Below, in pieces: positions 6,592 to 12,934 of a stretch of DNA of 64,000 nucleotides. Both the position numbers and the translations under genes were made by a program. The notes under the pieces were generated by a model. The model ran no database searches, was not told the origin of the DNA, and saw only the letters and a list, made by a program, of their open reading frames with translations. The DNA comes from a virus, in IMG/VR virus record IMGVR_UViG_3300047444_000299, positions 64,001 through 128,000 of that record; one strand, 5' to 3'. Within the stretch, counting starts at the first letter, position 1; every line of letters begins with the position of its first letter.

Positions 6592-6619
6592 TTGCATTCT
6601 TTTTGGGGTATGCTATTCT
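6592..6619 (+). promoter_or_regulatory. Class A promoter with no obvious gene
   Basis: TTGCAT (6592-6597), 16-nt spacer, TATTCT (6614-6619), preceded by TTTGATGCAA at 6576. It leads into the second 34-bp repeat copy. Confidence 0.6.
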
Positions 6620-6659
6620 ATAGTTACTGGGGAGGCTCAGAGGAAATCACCGGGGGTGG

Positions 6660-6693
6660 GCGAGATTTGAGTTGGCATGAATTTTGCTTTGCA
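6660..6693 (+). repeat. 34-bp direct repeat, copy 2
   Basis: Second copy of the 6515-6548 repeat, two mismatches. Confidence 0.85.
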
Positions 6694-6744
6694 GGATTCG
6701 TGCCACTTTTCGCGAAAAATTTTCGAAAAAGTTGAAAATAGGGG

Positions 6745-6773
6745 TTGACAGGGGGTCGGGGACGTGCTATACT
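6745..6773 (+). promoter_or_regulatory. Strong consensus promoter with no obvious gene
   Basis: TTGACA (6745-6750), 17-nt spacer, extended -10 TGcTATACT (TATACT at 6768-6773). It is one of the best sigma70 matches in the window yet no coding gene follows for 500 bp, suggesting an untranslated transcript. Confidence 0.75.
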
Positions 6774-7133
6774 GGGTGTGATGCCCGCGATTTGACCCAG
6801 ACGGGCAGGGGACCACCCTCCCCTCTCGATTTCGCGTTTTTCGAGAATTTTTCTCATTTGGACGTTTTTCGGGCCACCCTCCCCTATCAGATGGGATTTG
6901 TTCCGAAAATTTCTACAGAAGCCCCATGCGGGGCTAGAAGCAAGCTTCTAATCTAGACCTATTCAATCCTTCTATATAGAAGCTATAGATGTACAGGCGA
7001 GCCGTAGGCGAGTCTGTAGCCCTGCAAGGGCTTGATAGAGGCTTGGTTGGGTTTGTATATATTATCGGTTTTGGCGAATAGGCATTCAGGGTATCACACT
7101 TTTCAGCCAACCTAAACACATCCGGCAAAAAGC

Positions 7134-7232
7134 TCGACCAAAACTAGTTCGACCAAAACTAGTTCGACCGAAAAAGACCTCCACCGGCAAACGGTTCGAC
7201 CGATTTTCGACCATCTGGAAAGAAGCTCGACC
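7134..7232 (+). repeat. TCGACC motif cluster
   Basis: TCGACC occurs six times on this strand, at 7134, 7149, 7164, 7196, 7207 and 7227. The first two are in perfect 15-bp tandem units TCGACCAAAACTAGT and the third begins a diverged unit. Iteron-like, or a binding array for a regulator of the adjoining promoter. Confidence 0.8.
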
Positions 7233-7233
7233 G

Positions 7234-7268
7234 ATTCTGTTTGGATTCAGATTCGGTTGTGGTATCAT
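7234..7268 (+). promoter_or_regulatory. Class B promoter
   Basis: Box ATTCTGTTTGG (7234-7244) and TATCAT (7263-7268), the same spacing as the other class B sites. The predicted transcription start falls on or next to the ATG at 7275. Confidence 0.75.
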
Positions 7269-7274
7269 AGAAGA

Positions 7275-7865
7275 ATGAAAACAAAATTAGTACAAGGTTA
7301 TGGGATTTACACGAAAGGCGTCTACAAATCTGAGATAGATGGTGATGAGGCTACGGAATATGGAATATGGGCGAGTATGATCAAACGGTGCCGCCCAGAC
7401 GGCAATTTACAATTGAGACAACCTGCATATATAGGCTGCTCAGTTCACCCAGATTTTATCAATTTCCAATGGTTTGCCGAATGGTGCCAATCCCAGATTG
7501 GGTTTGGCCTAAAAGGTTGGGCAATGGATAAAGATATTTTGATCCAAGGTAACAAGGTTTATGGGCCTGATACATGCTGTTTTGTCCCCAGAGAATTGAA
7601 TTTGATGTTAACCCATAAGCGCAAAAATCAGGGCGCGTACCCAACCGGCGTTAGCTATCACAAACAGTCTGGGAAATACAGAACACAGATTCATACCGAC
7701 GGGAAGAATCTGTGTATCGGAAGCTTCAAAACCCCCGAAGAAGCTTCCGAAGCCTATAAGGTGGCGAAGCTGGCTGAAATCCACCGCCAAGCTGACATCT
7801 ATAAGGAACGGATTGACCCCCGCGTTTACGCCGCACTGAAAGCCTATAGATTCGATTCAAAATAA
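7275..7865 (+). CDS. AP2-domain mobile endonuclease-like protein
   Basis: 196 aa. The N-terminal half has the pattern of HNH-type phage homing endonucleases with a WASMIKRC motif, W/F-rich spacing, and DKDIL...GPDTCCFVP near residues 90-110. The C-terminal half (about 121-170: GVSYHKQSGKYRTQIHTDGKNLCIGSF...EEASEAYKVAK) is a typical AP2 DNA-binding domain. Such genes are free-standing mobile elements that cut related genomes. The ATG at 7275 is chosen because the frame upstream overlaps the -10 box, which makes the mRNA nearly leaderless. It lies next to the repeat block, a likely insertion point. Confidence 0.7.
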   Translation: MKTKLVQGYGIYTKGVYKSEIDGDEATEYGIWASMIKRCRPDGNLQLRQPAYIGCSVHPDFINFQWFAEWCQSQIGFGLKGWAMDKDILIQGNKVYGPDTCCFVPRELNLMLTHKRKNQGAYPTGVSYHKQSGKYRTQIHTDGKNLCIGSFKTPEEASEAYKVAKLAEIHRQADIYKERIDPRVYAALKAYRFDSK

Positions 7866-7873
7866 AAATGTGC

Positions 7874-7908
7874 ATTCTGTTTAGGTAGACCGGAAACTGC
7901 GGTATGAT
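7874..7908 (+). promoter_or_regulatory. Class B promoter
   Basis: ATTCTGTTTAGG (7874-7885) and TATGAT (7903-7908). It drives the gene at 7957. Confidence 0.85.
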
Positions 7909-7956
7909 TCACCCATCGAAACAAAACAAATCAACCATCGTGAGAAATAAAGAAGC

Positions 7957-8634
7957 ATGAGCGCAATCAAACAACTGCAATCCCAAGCAAAACAAAACAC
8001 CTTTACCCCAGTTGTAGACCTGAGCATTCGCCATCTGTTGGCTAAAGCCCTGACCGATTCCGGCAAGTTCGAAGCCGTGAATTCCAAAGCAGATACCCGC
8101 CGTGGTTCCCTGTCGGTCAAGCTGCGCGGTTCCCGTATGGTCCGTAACGCCGAAACCATCGAAGCACTGGCCCGTAAAGCTGGCCTGACCGTTAAAGCGC
8201 GTCTGACCAGTTCCGATTTGGCAGAAGCTGGTTTCAAAATCGAACAACTGCAAATCACCAGCGATGTGAAAGCCCCGGCATCGACAACTGTTCAAACCAA
8301 CCAACTGGTAGCTGGTCTGACCAAATCTGCACCGGTTTACAACGGTTCTATTTCGGTTACTGTCGCCGGGGTATCGTGTGGTTATGTTTCTCAGGAAGCC
8401 GCTACCAAGATCAAGGCACTCATTGCCGAAGACCAGAAGCCGAAGATTCAAACTGTCACTATGGTGGACCTGAATACCAACGCCCCGGTGCATGTCATGA
8501 TGCCGAATGCGGTTGCCGAAGCTATCAAAGGCAAGGTTCCAAGCTTCAATTCCGGTGAATGGTCGGTCAAGTCCAGCTCTAGCATTGTGATCGTTCGCCA
8601 CACCAAAACTGGCGGTCATTGGGTTGTTATCTAA
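7957..8634 (+). CDS. Hypothetical protein (225 aa)
   Basis: Unrecognised soluble, basic protein with its own class B promoter and terminator. The N-terminal 90 residues are helical with a KADTRRGSLSVKLRGSRMVRN segment. The C-terminal third (VPSFNSGEWSVKSSSSIVIVRHTKTGGHWVVI) is predicted beta. Single-gene unit, so it is probably regulated independently of its neighbours. No function can be assigned. Confidence 0.8.
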   Translation: MSAIKQLQSQAKQNTFTPVVDLSIRHLLAKALTDSGKFEAVNSKADTRRGSLSVKLRGSRMVRNAETIEALARKAGLTVKARLTSSDLAEAGFKIEQLQITSDVKAPASTTVQTNQLVAGLTKSAPVYNGSISVTVAGVSCGYVSQEAATKIKALIAEDQKPKIQTVTMVDLNTNAPVHVMMPNAVAEAIKGKVPSFNSGEWSVKSSSSIVIVRHTKTGGHWVVI

Positions 8635-8659
8635 TCCCAATCTGTAATTGATTCAATAA

Positions 8660-8682
8660 GGGGGCGAAAGCCTCCTTTTTTT
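8660..8682 (+). terminator. Intrinsic terminator
   Basis: AGGGGGC-GAAA-GCCTCCT followed by seven T. Confidence 0.85.
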
Positions 8683-8690
8683 AAGGATAA

Positions 8691-9167
8691 ATGATGCAAT
8701 ACAAAACTGTTAAGGGCAACCTGTTTGATTATCTCAAACCGGGTGATGCAATGGTGCATGGTTGTAACAATCAAGGTGTAATGGGATCTGGTATCGCACT
8801 TGAGGTTAAAGAACGATTCCCCGGTGCCTATAGCACCTATCGAAACAAATACGACCTACACGGCCTAGAGCTGGGTGAAATCATACCATATTTTGATCGA
8901 TCCGGTAAAATCATCATCAACGCGGTGACCCAGAATTTCTATGGCAAAGACGGTAAACGGTATGTCAAATATGATGCTGTAGCCGATTGCTGTTACCACA
9001 TCCGCGAAGGCTTCAAAGTCATGCTAGAACCACCAAAAACCCTGTACTTCCCATTGATTGGGGCCGGGTTAGGTGGTGGTAACTGGAATGTCATATCCGA
9101 AATCATCAAATCAGAATTTGATGGTATGACCGGTACGGAATTGGTTTTGGTTCTGAAAGATGCTTGA
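8691..9167 (+). CDS. Macro-domain (ADP-ribose-binding) protein
   Basis: 158 aa, a complete single macro domain. It has the early GNLFDYL, VHGCNNQGVMGSGIALEVKERFP (ribose-binding loop about residues 23-45), NAVTQ and the late IGAGLGGGNW loop, characteristic of the Poa1/ALC1-like branch that binds ADP-ribose, hydrolyses ADP-ribose-1''-phosphate or removes ADP-ribosyl groups. In a phage this could reverse host ADP-ribosylation or remove an NAD-derived signal (inference). Two ATGs in tandem (8691, 8694) follow AAGGA. It overlaps the next gene by 8 nt. Confidence 0.9.
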   Translation: MMQYKTVKGNLFDYLKPGDAMVHGCNNQGVMGSGIALEVKERFPGAYSTYRNKYDLHGLELGEIIPYFDRSGKIIINAVTQNFYGKDGKRYVKYDAVADCCYHIREGFKVMLEPPKTLYFPLIGAGLGGGNWNVISEIIKSEFDGMTGTELVLVLKDA

Positions 9168-9426
9168 CCAACTGAAACGCCTGCAAGAAATCAATGCGGA
9201 GCTAACAGAATTGGTCAAAAGTATGCTGACCGATATCAAGGAATTGCAGGATCAAACCGGCATTACCTTCGACCGATGGAGAGAAACCAGAAAAGAACAA
9301 AATCTGCTTTACATCCGTGACAGAATTGAATATCATCGTTCGCATGGTGAGGGGATGATGGGTGCCAAGGTACTGGCAGTCAAAGACCTTCGCGAACTAC
9401 ATCAACGGGAATTTCGAAACTCATGA
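9160..9426 (+). CDS. Hypothetical coiled-coil protein (88 aa)
   Basis: Unrecognised. Heptad-like N-terminal helix (LDQLKRLQEINAELTELVKSML). Overlaps the macro-domain gene at its start and the lipoprotein gene at its end (ATGA), so the three form one translationally coupled unit. Confidence 0.75.
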   Translation: MLDQLKRLQEINAELTELVKSMLTDIKELQDQTGITFDRWRETRKEQNLLYIRDRIEYHRSHGEGMMGAKVLAVKDLRELHQREFRNS

Positions 9427-10433
9427 AAAAGACATTGATCGCTGTTTTGATTGCTTCTGTATTCACTACTGGTCTGACCGGTTGCGGTAAGAGCGATAAA
9501 GAACTGAAAATGGAAGCCGATGCTGCGGCCTATCAACAGGCTCAAGCCGAAGCCGTGAAACAGCAACAGCTTGAGTTGGAAGCCCAACAAGCGGCATCGG
9601 CTCAGCAAGCCCAAGACACCCAAGAATTGGCAGATGTAGTTGCCGAACTGAAAAAGGGTGATCCACTCGTTAAAGATGCCTATTACGGCTATAACGAAAA
9701 GGGTGATCGGGTGTTGCATGTGATTCGTGACAACCCACCACAGCAACAACCTCAGACCGGTTATGGTCAACCTCAATACCAGAATGCATCTGGTCAACCG
9801 GTGATCATCAACAACCAACCGGCTCAGCAAGCCTCTAGCGGCGTGTCTGAATCGATTTGGCCGCTGGCCGCTGGTGTTGGGGCGGGTATGTTGCTGGCGC
9901 ACGCTATGAACAGCGGTGGGGGCTATAACAGCTATTCCAGCTATCACCAGCCGTACAGTTCCCGCAATTGGAACAGCGACAACGATTATCGCCGTGAACG
10001 CACTACGGTTGTGAACAACTATCACACCACCACAATCAACAACACCCGGACTGCCTACCGCAATCCGAATGGTCCTGTTGCGCAGAAAATGGCGGCTCAG
10101 GGGTTCCAACCGGTTAAACAAGCCCCGGCTGCACCCGGCTTTGCTCAAACTAAACAACTGGCGAGCCCTACCACACTGGCAAAACCTGTACAACCTGCAC
10201 AGCAACCGGTGGCAAAACCTTTGACCAATCCACAGGTTAATTCCTATTGGAGTCAACCGAAACCAGAACCGGTTAAACCAGCAGCTCCAAGCAATTCGTA
10301 CTGGGGTTCTACCGCGAAGGCTTCACCGTCTCCAGCAGCGGCTAAGACCACCGGTTATAGTTCTGGTTCGAGTTACAAGCCATCAGCTAGTCCGGCTCGG
10401 ACTTTCACAGCCAGCCCTGCACGTCGCCGTTAA
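9423..10433 (+). CDS. Low-complexity phage lipoprotein (336 aa)
   Basis: SPII signal peptide: KK n-region, hydrophobic core (residues 4-17) and lipobox LTGC with the lipidated Cys at 21. After it come a Gln/Ala/Glu coiled coil (about 30-72), a Pro/Gln-rich linker, a short hydrophobic segment (IWPLAAGVGAGMLLAHAM, about 140-158), a Ser/Tyr/Asn/Arg region and a Pro/Ala/Ser tail ending in ARRR. Likely anchored at the inner face of the outer membrane or in the periplasm. Superinfection exclusion or envelope modification is possible, but no family is recognised. Confidence 0.8.
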   Translation: MKKTLIAVLIASVFTTGLTGCGKSDKELKMEADAAAYQQAQAEAVKQQQLELEAQQAASAQQAQDTQELADVVAELKKGDPLVKDAYYGYNEKGDRVLHVIRDNPPQQQPQTGYGQPQYQNASGQPVIINNQPAQQASSGVSESIWPLAAGVGAGMLLAHAMNSGGGYNSYSSYHQPYSSRNWNSDNDYRRERTTVVNNYHTTTINNTRTAYRNPNGPVAQKMAAQGFQPVKQAPAAPGFAQTKQLASPTTLAKPVQPAQQPVAKPLTNPQVNSYWSQPKPEPVKPAAPSNSYWGSTAKASPSPAAAKTTGYSSGSSYKPSASPARTFTASPARRR

Positions 10434-10447
10434 TTAGGAAAATAGTA

Positions 10448-10909
10448 ATGAAAGTAACATCAAAGCAAGTTAAAGATCATCGTGACATGTTGTTGAACAA
10501 ACTTCGCGACTATGTTCCACAAACCTTTTCCGAGAAGTTTGGTCATGTTGCGTTTGGTTACGGGTTCTTTGCCCTGTTCCCGCTGATGTCCACCCAGTAT
10601 CCAAGTGCGATGTTTCTGGCTAATGTTAGTCTAGGTCTGTTGATGTTTATCCAGTTGTGTGCATTGTGTGTCATGACGTTCACGTTGCAGTTCATGCGAC
10701 AAATGCCGAACGATGTTCGCAAGATGCAATACACCCTGTTGGGTGATGAAAAACACCGGATTCTCAATCTGATCTTTGGCCCGCTGTTGGTGTACACCCT
10801 GTTTGCATGTGGGTTCCCGGTATTTGCCGCCATCATCGGTATATTCTCGGTTAGTCTGTTTGTTGTAAACAGCAAGTACCGTAATCTGTGTAATGTAGGG
10901 ACTGTGTAA
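10448..10909 (+). CDS. Hypothetical multi-pass membrane protein (153 aa)
   Basis: Unrecognised. Hydrophobic segments at about residues 33-50, 55-82 and 105-142 suggest three or four transmembrane helices, with a charged N-terminus (SKQVKDHRDMLLNKLRD) and loop (QFMRQMPNDVRK). It follows the lipoprotein gene by 14 nt, so the two may act together in the envelope. Confidence 0.75.
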   Translation: MKVTSKQVKDHRDMLLNKLRDYVPQTFSEKFGHVAFGYGFFALFPLMSTQYPSAMFLANVSLGLLMFIQLCALCVMTFTLQFMRQMPNDVRKMQYTLLGDEKHRILNLIFGPLLVYTLFACGFPVFAAIIGIFSVSLFVVNSKYRNLCNVGTV

Positions 10910-11124
10910 TGCACGGTTTATATAAAATTAAGGTGGTTAACGTGCAAAGTATGAACTTGGTGACTGAGTACCATGCTTGCACCCACCCGGCGAAGGGGGA
11001 TTCCCTAGCCATGCCTGATGGTACGGTGTACCGGGTCGATTCTGTTGTACATATGATGAAAAACGACAATAACGGCTCACAGCGTTATATCGGCTTTAGT
11101 CATGTATTACTGACAGTCTTTTAA
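10909..11124 (+). CDS. Hypothetical protein (71 aa)
   Basis: Unrecognised. Coupled to its upstream neighbour (TAATG) and to its downstream neighbour (TAATG). Sequence has a beta-rich character (LYKIKVVNVQSMNLVTEYHA; DGTVYRVDSVVHM). Confidence 0.75.
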   Translation: MHGLYKIKVVNVQSMNLVTEYHACTHPAKGDSLAMPDGTVYRVDSVVHMMKNDNNGSQRYIGFSHVLLTVF

Positions 11125-11330
11125 TGATCGAATTCACACCAAACGAAGTACGTCGGATGGCTAAAAACCCCGACGTACTTCGAGCCGTAGCTAACGACCA
11201 TGATTATTGTGGTTTGGAAGCTGATGCATGTGACCCTGTGCTGTATGCCGGGGCGATTAAGTTTCACACAACCCGTTCGCTTGAATTAAATACCGAAGCC
11301 GACCGACTGGATGAACAGTATGGGTGTTAA
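11124..11330 (+). CDS. Hypothetical protein (68 aa)
   Basis: Unrecognised, acidic and helical (FTPNEVRRMAKNPDVLRAVANDHDY). Part of the coupled 10448-11805 operon. Confidence 0.7.
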   Translation: MIEFTPNEVRRMAKNPDVLRAVANDHDYCGLEADACDPVLYAGAIKFHTTRSLELNTEADRLDEQYGC

Positions 11331-11538
11331 ACTAACCAATACCACCAGAGTACAGGTGATGGTCGAAATTTGCGGTATGAGCAACTGGGCAATGGAAGCG
11401 ACTTTGGAATCAGTCCACAAACAAGCCAAACAGGAAGCATTGGGTAGACTTACCAAAGCCCTGTCTGCTCATGATGTACGAATCATCGGTGACATGCGAG
11501 TTCTACACATCGTTTCCGAATCCGACCCAATTAAATAA
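11320..11538 (+). CDS. Hypothetical protein (72 aa)
   Basis: Unrecognised. An in-frame ATG at 11311 exists, but GGATG is correctly spaced for 11320, so that start is preferred. It overlaps the preceding stop by 11 nt. Short alpha/beta protein with a strand-helix-strand pattern (TRVQVMVEICG, a helix, DVRIIGDMRVLHIVSE). Confidence 0.65.
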   Translation: MGVKLTNTTRVQVMVEICGMSNWAMEATLESVHKQAKQEALGRLTKALSAHDVRIIGDMRVLHIVSESDPIK

Positions 11539-11547
11539 AGGTGATGT

Positions 11548-11805
11548 ATGGACCCAAAATTGATTCTCGCTGACGCAGAAGTAGTCCGACCGAATCCGGT
11601 TGTTATCGGTGGTGGCAATGGTAAGTCAACGCCTTCAATGGCAATGATCGCGGCATTGTTAGGCCAGACCTTCCAACCCGAAAACCACTCAAAACAATAC
11701 CAACCGAAAAACTTACTTTCGATTGACTATGACGCCAAACTGTCGGCAGCAGAAGCCAAGCGATTAAAGCGACAACAACGAAACATCAAAAACGCCTCGG
11801 TATAA
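11548..11805 (+). CDS. Hypothetical protein (85 aa)
   Basis: Unrecognised. Contains a GGGNGKSTPSMAMIAAL stretch near residues 22-38, reminiscent of a phosphate-binding loop but without a proper Walker A. The C-terminus is a basic helix (AEAKRLKRQQRN). Last gene of the operon; its stop lies within the terminator hairpin. Confidence 0.7.
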   Translation: MDPKLILADAEVVRPNPVVIGGGNGKSTPSMAMIAALLGQTFQPENHSKQYQPKNLLSIDYDAKLSAAEAKRLKRQQRNIKNASV

Positions 11806-11817
11806 CCGGGGCTTTTT
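11794..11817 (+). terminator. Intrinsic terminator
   Basis: GCCTCGG-TATAA-CCGGGGC followed by five T, embedding the stop codon of the 85-aa gene. Confidence 0.8.
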
Positions 11818-11832
11818 ATTTGAGATTAGATT

Positions 11833-12606
11833 ATGCCAAGACCTAAAAATACCGAAAAACCAACCGGATTGTTAGCTGGGTTGCGGATTGTTGACCTAGA
11901 ACCCCCGGTTAAACGTGGTAGAGGACGCCCGAAGGGTGGAACTAACCAAAAACGGGTTAGACGATCCGAAATCCAAATAGCATTGGATGAAATTGGTAAG
12001 AAAGAACCTAATATCACCCAAGCGCTAATTGATACAATCGCTCAGTTCCAGACTGATAATGAACGACTGCGATTCCTAACCAACGAATACGCCCGATCTT
12101 TTGCCGAACGGAGACAATCCACCCGGCTATTAACTAATGCGATCCAACAAATGGCCGAACAGAAAGCACCATCCAAATCAGATAAAATCGGAATCCATAT
12201 TTTCATCCCGGTTGATTTGCATCATGAATTCCAGAACATTCTAGAAGACACCCCGCTTAACCGTAATGAAATCCTGACCAATTTGATTTTGAATTACATC
12301 AAAGCCCACAAAGGATTCTCAAAGACCATCCTACAGGACATTAGCGGCGATTTGGGGCGATTGGAGAAGCAAGAGTACCGGAACACCAAGATTGCAGCGG
12401 AAATGCTTGAGAACGCACCATACGACGCCGTGCGAACCGGTGGTAGTGGGAACGTAGCTAGGAAAGGGATTTTAGAAGAAAGTACAGCAGACGAGGAATA
12501 CGCTAGAAAGGTTGACCAGCCGTATACAGAGGAAGGTGTGACCAAGGCGATGAAGAAATCGAAAGGTCCGACCGTTGATATGTCGGAATTGTTCAAAAAA
12601 GACTAA
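11833..12606 (+). CDS. AT-hook plus ribbon-helix-helix DNA-binding protein
   Basis: 257 aa. Residues 27-36 contain a canonical AT-hook core (RGRP, GRGRPK). Residues about 118-158 fit a ribbon-helix-helix unit: strand IGIHIFIP, helix VDLHHEFQNILED and helix NRNEILTNLILNYI. The middle is helical, possibly coiled coil (QTDNERLRFLTNEYARSFAERR), and the tail is charged. A dimeric DNA-binding regulator or nucleoid-associated protein is likely. Located at the end of the early strand just before the convergent terminator. Confidence 0.65.
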   Translation: MPRPKNTEKPTGLLAGLRIVDLEPPVKRGRGRPKGGTNQKRVRRSEIQIALDEIGKKEPNITQALIDTIAQFQTDNERLRFLTNEYARSFAERRQSTRLLTNAIQQMAEQKAPSKSDKIGIHIFIPVDLHHEFQNILEDTPLNRNEILTNLILNYIKAHKGFSKTILQDISGDLGRLEKQEYRNTKIAAEMLENAPYDAVRTGGSGNVARKGILEESTADEEYARKVDQPYTEEGVTKAMKKSKGPTVDMSELFKKD

Positions 12607-12636
12607 TAAAAAAGGGAGCCAATGGCTCCCTTTTTG
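12607..12636. terminator. Bidirectional terminator
   Basis: GGGAGCC-AAT-GGCTCCC flanked by A and T runs, so it works for the plus-strand gene ending at 12606 and the minus-strand gene ending at 12644. Confidence 0.85.
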
Positions 12637-12643
12637 TTTTCCA

Positions 12644-12934
12644 TCAATTGATGTTACACACAACCCCGACCAGATCATTCAGAGCCAACGGTTTTGGTGT
12701 AGGAGGTGGATACAATTTATCCAATTCTCTTTTTACCAATGTACCGATTGAAATCTGTAGCATCGAGGCGGTTGCAGCAGCGGACGGTGTAATTGTTTCC
12801 ATGTAATATGTACGCTGGATGGTATAGGGTTCTACATCCATCAGAGTAATATCAATGGCATGGGGATCGACGTTGATATCAACGGTTACAGTCCCCAAAT
12901 CAAAGTTAACACCGGTTACTTTAAATGTATTCAT
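12644..12934 (-). CDS. Hypothetical protein (96 aa)
   Basis: Unrecognised. The ATG at 12934 overlaps the stop of the PP-loop gene (ATGA), so that start is preferred. Beta-rich N-terminus (FKVTGVNFDLGTVTVDINV) and a Pro-rich patch (YPPPTPKP). Last gene of the tail-fibre transcription unit, hence probably late. Confidence 0.75.
   Translation of the reverse strand: MNTFKVTGVNFDLGTVTVDINVDPHAIDITLMDVEPYTIQRTYYMETITPSAAATASMLQISIGTLVKRELDKLYPPPTPKPLALNDLVGVVCNIN

Larger units (their letters stand above)
6404..7274 (+). other. Gene-free repeat-rich region
   Basis: About 870 bp without a supportable gene. It holds three sigma70-type promoters (6435, 6592, 6745), a 34-bp direct repeat, CCACCCTCCCCT twice (6813, 6874), hairpins at 6825-6845 (CTCGA/TCGAG), 6920-6935, 6936-6949 and 7018-7032, the palindrome CTTCTATATAGAAG (6969-6982), a TCGACC cluster and a class B promoter. 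Short frames here lack ribosome sites. A replication origin or a regulatory-RNA block are the best alternatives. Confidence 0.6.

Noticed and set aside
6544-6956. Overlapping short frames on both strands in the gene-free block
   Set aside because: They cross promoters and hairpins, lack ribosome sites and have compositions unlike neighbouring genes.
6990-7032. Possible tRNA fold near the GGCGAG repeat
   Set aside because: Stems do not give an acceptor and T-arm; no GTTCRANNC-type T-loop. No tRNA was recognised anywhere in the window.
7134-7232. Possible CRISPR-like array
   Set aside because: Only two perfect 15-bp units with no spacers; better described as short tandem repeats.
9402-10256. 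284-aa minus-strand frame opposite the lipoprotein gene
   Set aside because: Antisense shadow of a low-complexity Gln/Pro/Ser gene whose lipobox and coupling clearly support the plus strand.
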